Part shown: piece by piece, positions 40,446-42,494 of the stretch
How positions within the stretch are numbered: the stretch's first letter is position 1
How the letters are laid out: each line of letters begins with the position of its first letter
DNA from: Ardenticatenaceae bacterium
GTDB lineage: Bacteria > Chloroflexota > Anaerolineae > Promineifilales > Promineifilaceae
Length of the DNA stretch: 42,494 bases
Direction of reading: 5' to 3'
Assembly: GCA_030065875.1 (NCBI GenBank)
Contig: JASJCR010000061.1
Location: 1 to 42,494, forward strand
The notes under the pieces: generated by a model
Databases searched by the model: none
Told to the model about the DNA's origin: nothing
The model's input: the letters and a program-made list of their open reading frames with translations, nothing else
Program-made: the position numbers and the translations under genes

Positions 40446-41030
40446 ACCCTCGCTAAGCGCGTTTTTTACCATTGATCCCATCAGCTCATAAATGTGGCCC
40501 GCCATTTCTTCCGGGGAGTACGCCGGGCTGTCTTCAACCCACCACTGCAACATTGCGCTAAAGGTGCCGGCCAGCGATCGAGCTAAGATCGGCCGTGGAA
40601 TATGAAGCTCTTCCTCTGAAAAACAATGCTGAAGTTTTGACTCAAAATGGATAATCAACGCTTCATTAATCATATATTGAATGAGCATGACCTCTTTGCC
40701 CAATTGATAGAGCATCGCCCGAAAACGCCCTTTGTGCTGTGCTTTTTGCAGCATGGCCACCAGGGAGGCGGGTGGTTCAGGAGACAGCCAACCCGTGCGG
40801 GTCGAAGGGGCGATTTGCATCTTTTCAAAGCGAGTGCGGTGCAGGTGCACCAGAATTTGAGCCTTGTTTTGAAAGTATCGATAGAAAGTTGTCCGGCCGA
40901 CGTTGGCCTGCTCGGAAATTTCGCCAACCGTTAACCCTTCATACCCTTTTTCGCCAATCAGCTCAATAAAGGCGTCGATAATCGCCTTTTCCATACGCAT
41001 TTTTTGTCGATTGGGCTTATGGTCGGTCAT
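40410..41030 (-). CDS. TetR/AcrR family transcriptional regulator
   Basis: This 206-residue protein has the TetR helix-turn-helix at about 33-53 (LTVGEISEQANVGRTTFYRY, then FQNKAQIL). A helical ligand-binding part follows, with FESKLQHCFSEEELHIPRPI and FSAMLQWWVEDSPAYSPEEM, the TetR_C_33-like pattern. I chose ATG 41030 (GGGA six bases upstream); ATG 41036 and TTG 41045 are possible. It starts 19 bases after the cytochrome gene's stop and is co-transcribed with it. The last residues (about SQIAQIRERNL) are encoded by a truncated MITE-like repeat, so the original C-terminus was replaced. It probably represses its own operon through the palindrome at 41940-41954. Confidence 0.88.
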   Translation of the reverse strand: MTDHKPNRQKMRMEKAIIDAFIELIGEKGYEGLTVGEISEQANVGRTTFYRYFQNKAQILVHLHRTRFEKMQIAPSTRTGWLSPEPPASLVAMLQKAQHKGRFRAMLYQLGKEVMLIQYMINEALIIHFESKLQHCFSEEELHIPRPILARSLAGTFSAMLQWWVEDSPAYSPEEMAGHIYELMGSMVKNALSEGSQIAQIRERNL

Positions 41031-41048
41031 ACTCATTCCCGTCAAAGG

Positions 41049-41861
41049 TTACTCTTCCTGGCTTAGCAAAAAAGCGATCAAATGTCGGAGTTCCTGCTCG
41101 CTCAGCACCTCACCATAAGCGGCCGGCATGACGTCGCTGTAACCCGACACGATAAAATCATCTGGATGGACGATACTATTATACAGATACGTTTCAGCCT
41201 GCACCCCAGGAATTCGGTCGGCCGCCTGCCCGCCAATCTGATCGAGTGGGGGACCGACAATTTTGCGCCCATCCAGGCTGTGGCAGGTGGCACAGGACGG
41301 TTGATTTTCGATGCTTTGATAAAAAATCCGCTGACCTTCCTGCCAATCCCCGTTTGTCAGGTCAATTTCATCGGCGGTCGTCACGGTAGAGGAGGGGGTT
41401 GAAGCGAAAGCGGGAATCGATCTGAAAAGCGGCCGCCACCAGGGAATGGCACTTAGCACCAGGATCGTGGCCAGCAGATAACAGGTGATCGCCCAGCGAT
41501 ATTTGACCTTGGCCATGACCGCCTTGCGCGAGCGGGCCCAGCCCAAATGAGAAAGCCCCAGGGCAATGATCATTTGTAGGGGATGTTCGAGACCGAAAAA
41601 GCGCAGTTCCCGCACCCCCATCGCTTCGCCAAAATCGCGTACGGCCGCCTGAGCCAACCCCGCGGGTAAAAAATACAAAATCACGCCGAGTACAAACTGC
41701 AGCGAAAAAGCCATGGCAAAGAAAAATCCGGCGCGATCTTCCCATTTGCCCCATTCTCGATGGGTCGCTCTTCCCCACCAGATCCAGCCCAATGCCCAGA
41801 CCATCGCCAAAATGACCAGCCATCGCGTATAGCTGTGCAGCAGCAAGGTAACGTTATACAT
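41049..41861 (-). CDS. Membrane protein fused to a C-terminal cytochrome c domain
   Basis: This 270-residue protein has four hydrophobic segments in the first 145 residues (about 4-28, 44-66, 92-110, 122-142). They hold His9, His93 and His105, possible heme b ligands as in some cytochrome b-like four-helix proteins. An extracytoplasmic class I-like cytochrome c domain follows with CATCH at 190-194 and a likely axial Met245 in SDVMPAAYG, ending LRHLIAFLLSQEE. The protein thus looks able to pass electrons from membrane to outside. I chose ATG 41861 (an in-frame TTG precedes it); AGGAG lies about 15 bases upstream. It heads an operon with the TetR gene. Confidence 0.85.
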   Translation of the reverse strand: MYNVTLLLHSYTRWLVILAMVWALGWIWWGRATHREWGKWEDRAGFFFAMAFSLQFVLGVILYFLPAGLAQAAVRDFGEAMGVRELRFFGLEHPLQMIIALGLSHLGWARSRKAVMAKVKYRWAITCYLLATILVLSAIPWWRPLFRSIPAFASTPSSTVTTADEIDLTNGDWQEGQRIFYQSIENQPSCATCHSLDGRKIVGPPLDQIGGQAADRIPGVQAETYLYNSIVHPDDFIVSGYSDVMPAAYGEVLSEQELRHLIAFLLSQEE

Positions 41862-41939
41862 CAATAATCTCGTTTTCTCCTGATTTGTTAGGCATTTGAT
41901 TCAATATGGTGATCGATCCTCAATTTGGCGATATTTTCT

Positions 41940-41954
41940 ATAACCGTCGGTTAT
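41940..41954. promoter_or_regulatory. Candidate TetR operator in the cytochrome promoter
   Basis: A perfect 15-bp palindrome, ATAACCG (41940-41946), T, CGGTTAT (41948-41954), lies about 80 bases before the cytochrome ATG. On the minus strand it sits between a TTGTAA -35-like box and a TTATAG -10-like box, where a repressor would block RNA polymerase. The ACCGnCGGT core is a form often used by TetR proteins. Confidence 0.6.
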
Positions 41955-41989
41955 TAAAGATTTACAAATAAATGCGGATATGGACCACC

Positions 41990-42120
41990 TTCAAAAACAA
42001 GCCCGTCATCCTGGCCCCCGTCTTCACGGGGGTAAACTACGACGGTGATCTACCGGTAGCAAGCCAATGGATTCCCGCTTTCGCGGGAATGACGCTGCTA
42101 TATCGGACTTGATTTATCAA
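41990..42120. repeat. Dispersed palindromes (family E)
   Basis: CCCCCG (42015-42020) pairs with CGGGGG (42027-42032), and ATTCCCGC (42071-42078) pairs with GCGGGAAT (42083-42090). Together with the outer CGTCATCC and GGAATGACG this is the common 'cgtcattcccgcg' type of bacterial intergenic repeat. It is part of the 633-base gene-free right end of the window (41862-42494). Confidence 0.7.
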
Positions 42121-42290
42121 AACTCAAAAACCGGCGGCTAAAGGGTTGGTTATCCATCAGGTCAGACCATTAGCACCGCATTTTAATGCGGGGGTGAAGA
42201 AATATCTCCTAGCGAACTTCCTTAGAAGCTTGCACCGGTGTGGATGGTATCGGAACACAGGCGGTCGCCCAAGAAACAAAGCTCATAATT

Positions 42291-42306
42291 TGTTCCACAT
42301 GGAACA
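42291..42306. promoter_or_regulatory. parS-like 16-bp near-palindrome
   Basis: TGTTCCACATGGAACA matches the bacterial parS consensus (TGTTNCACGTGAAACA) at 14 of 16 positions and is a near-perfect palindrome. It may be a ParB-binding site or an unrelated operator. A second TTGTTCC half-site follows at 42318-42324. Confidence 0.35.
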
Positions 42307-42352
42307 GATCGGCTAATTTGTTCCCCAAAGGTGGTTTGGTTTTGCAATTTCC

Positions 42353-42489
42353 TTAAGTCGCTTACAAAAATTTTTATAAGAAAAAACGTCCGCAGATTAC
42401 GCAGATTTTCGCAGATTAGAGGAAGAAATCTGTGAAAATCCGTGTTAATCCGTGGCTTTTTTTAACAATTCTTTTTGTAAACCACTTAA
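42353..42489. mobile_element. MITE-like hairpin element, complete copy (family B)
   Basis: This 137-bp element begins TTAAGTCGCTTACAAAAATT and ends CTTTTTGTAAACCACTTAA, giving a terminal inverted repeat of about 20 bases with few mismatches. The core (CCGCAGATTACGCAGATTTT, CGCAGATTAGAGGAAGAAAT, CTGTGAAAATCCGTGTTAAT, CCGTGG) can fold back on itself. It encodes no protein. The copy at 21103-21240 has the same length and plan. Flanks show no clear target duplication. Confidence 0.8.
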
Positions 42490-42494
42490 ATCAT

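Overview
The window reads as chromosomal DNA of an environmental filamentous or biofilm-type bacterium, most likely a member of the Chloroflexota (Anaerolineae/Caldilineae-like). I infer this from the gene families, the secreted beta-helix proteins, the dense intergenic palindromic repeats and the great excess of CGGCCG; no rRNA or other taxonomic marker is present. I saw no tRNA, rRNA, CRISPR array or intact insertion sequence.

Region 1 (71-15983, all +) is the distal half of an extracellular-type contractile injection system (eCIS, phage-tail-like). The order is LysM/gpX-like protein, gpD-like hub, gpV-like spike, PAAR-like tip, gp25-like wedge, two J-like baseplate proteins, a gpI-like protein carrying a beta-helix, a 1258-residue DUF6519/beta-helix fibre candidate and a small transthyretin-like protein. 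Sheath, tube and ATPase genes should lie left of the window. The second J-like protein carries a roughly 425-residue internal insertion with a Gly/Ala-rich hydrophobic stretch, which could anchor the baseplate in a membrane. A Sec-exported beta-helix protein (16473-18431) follows on the same strand.

Region 2 (18741-25292, all -) holds 6-phosphogluconate dehydrogenase, two tandem paralogous membrane-anchored proteins of unknown family, and a MacAB-like efflux operon (adaptor, ATPase, permease).

Region 3 (25582-29372, +) holds an orphan solute-binding lipoprotein coupled to an MscS channel, then an NAD-dependent epimerase flanked by 50-bp direct copies of the 3' end of trmO. Region 4 (29708-34116, -) holds trmO, a PadR regulator with a clear promoter and operator, a DUF2254 membrane protein and an SDR-DUF2867 protein that may be leaderless. 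Region 5 (34620-40306, +) holds a CPA2 antiporter preceded by an orphan intrinsic terminator, an SLC13 permease, a HEAT-like protein, an anchored unknown and a CarD-like regulator. Region 6 (41030-41861 and downstream, -) is a membrane-cytochrome c fusion followed by a TetR regulator, with a candidate TetR operator upstream.

Intergenic DNA is crowded with at least four families of palindromic repeats. One is a 137-138 bp MITE-like hairpin with terminal inverted repeats, and a partial copy of it encodes the last residues of the TetR protein.
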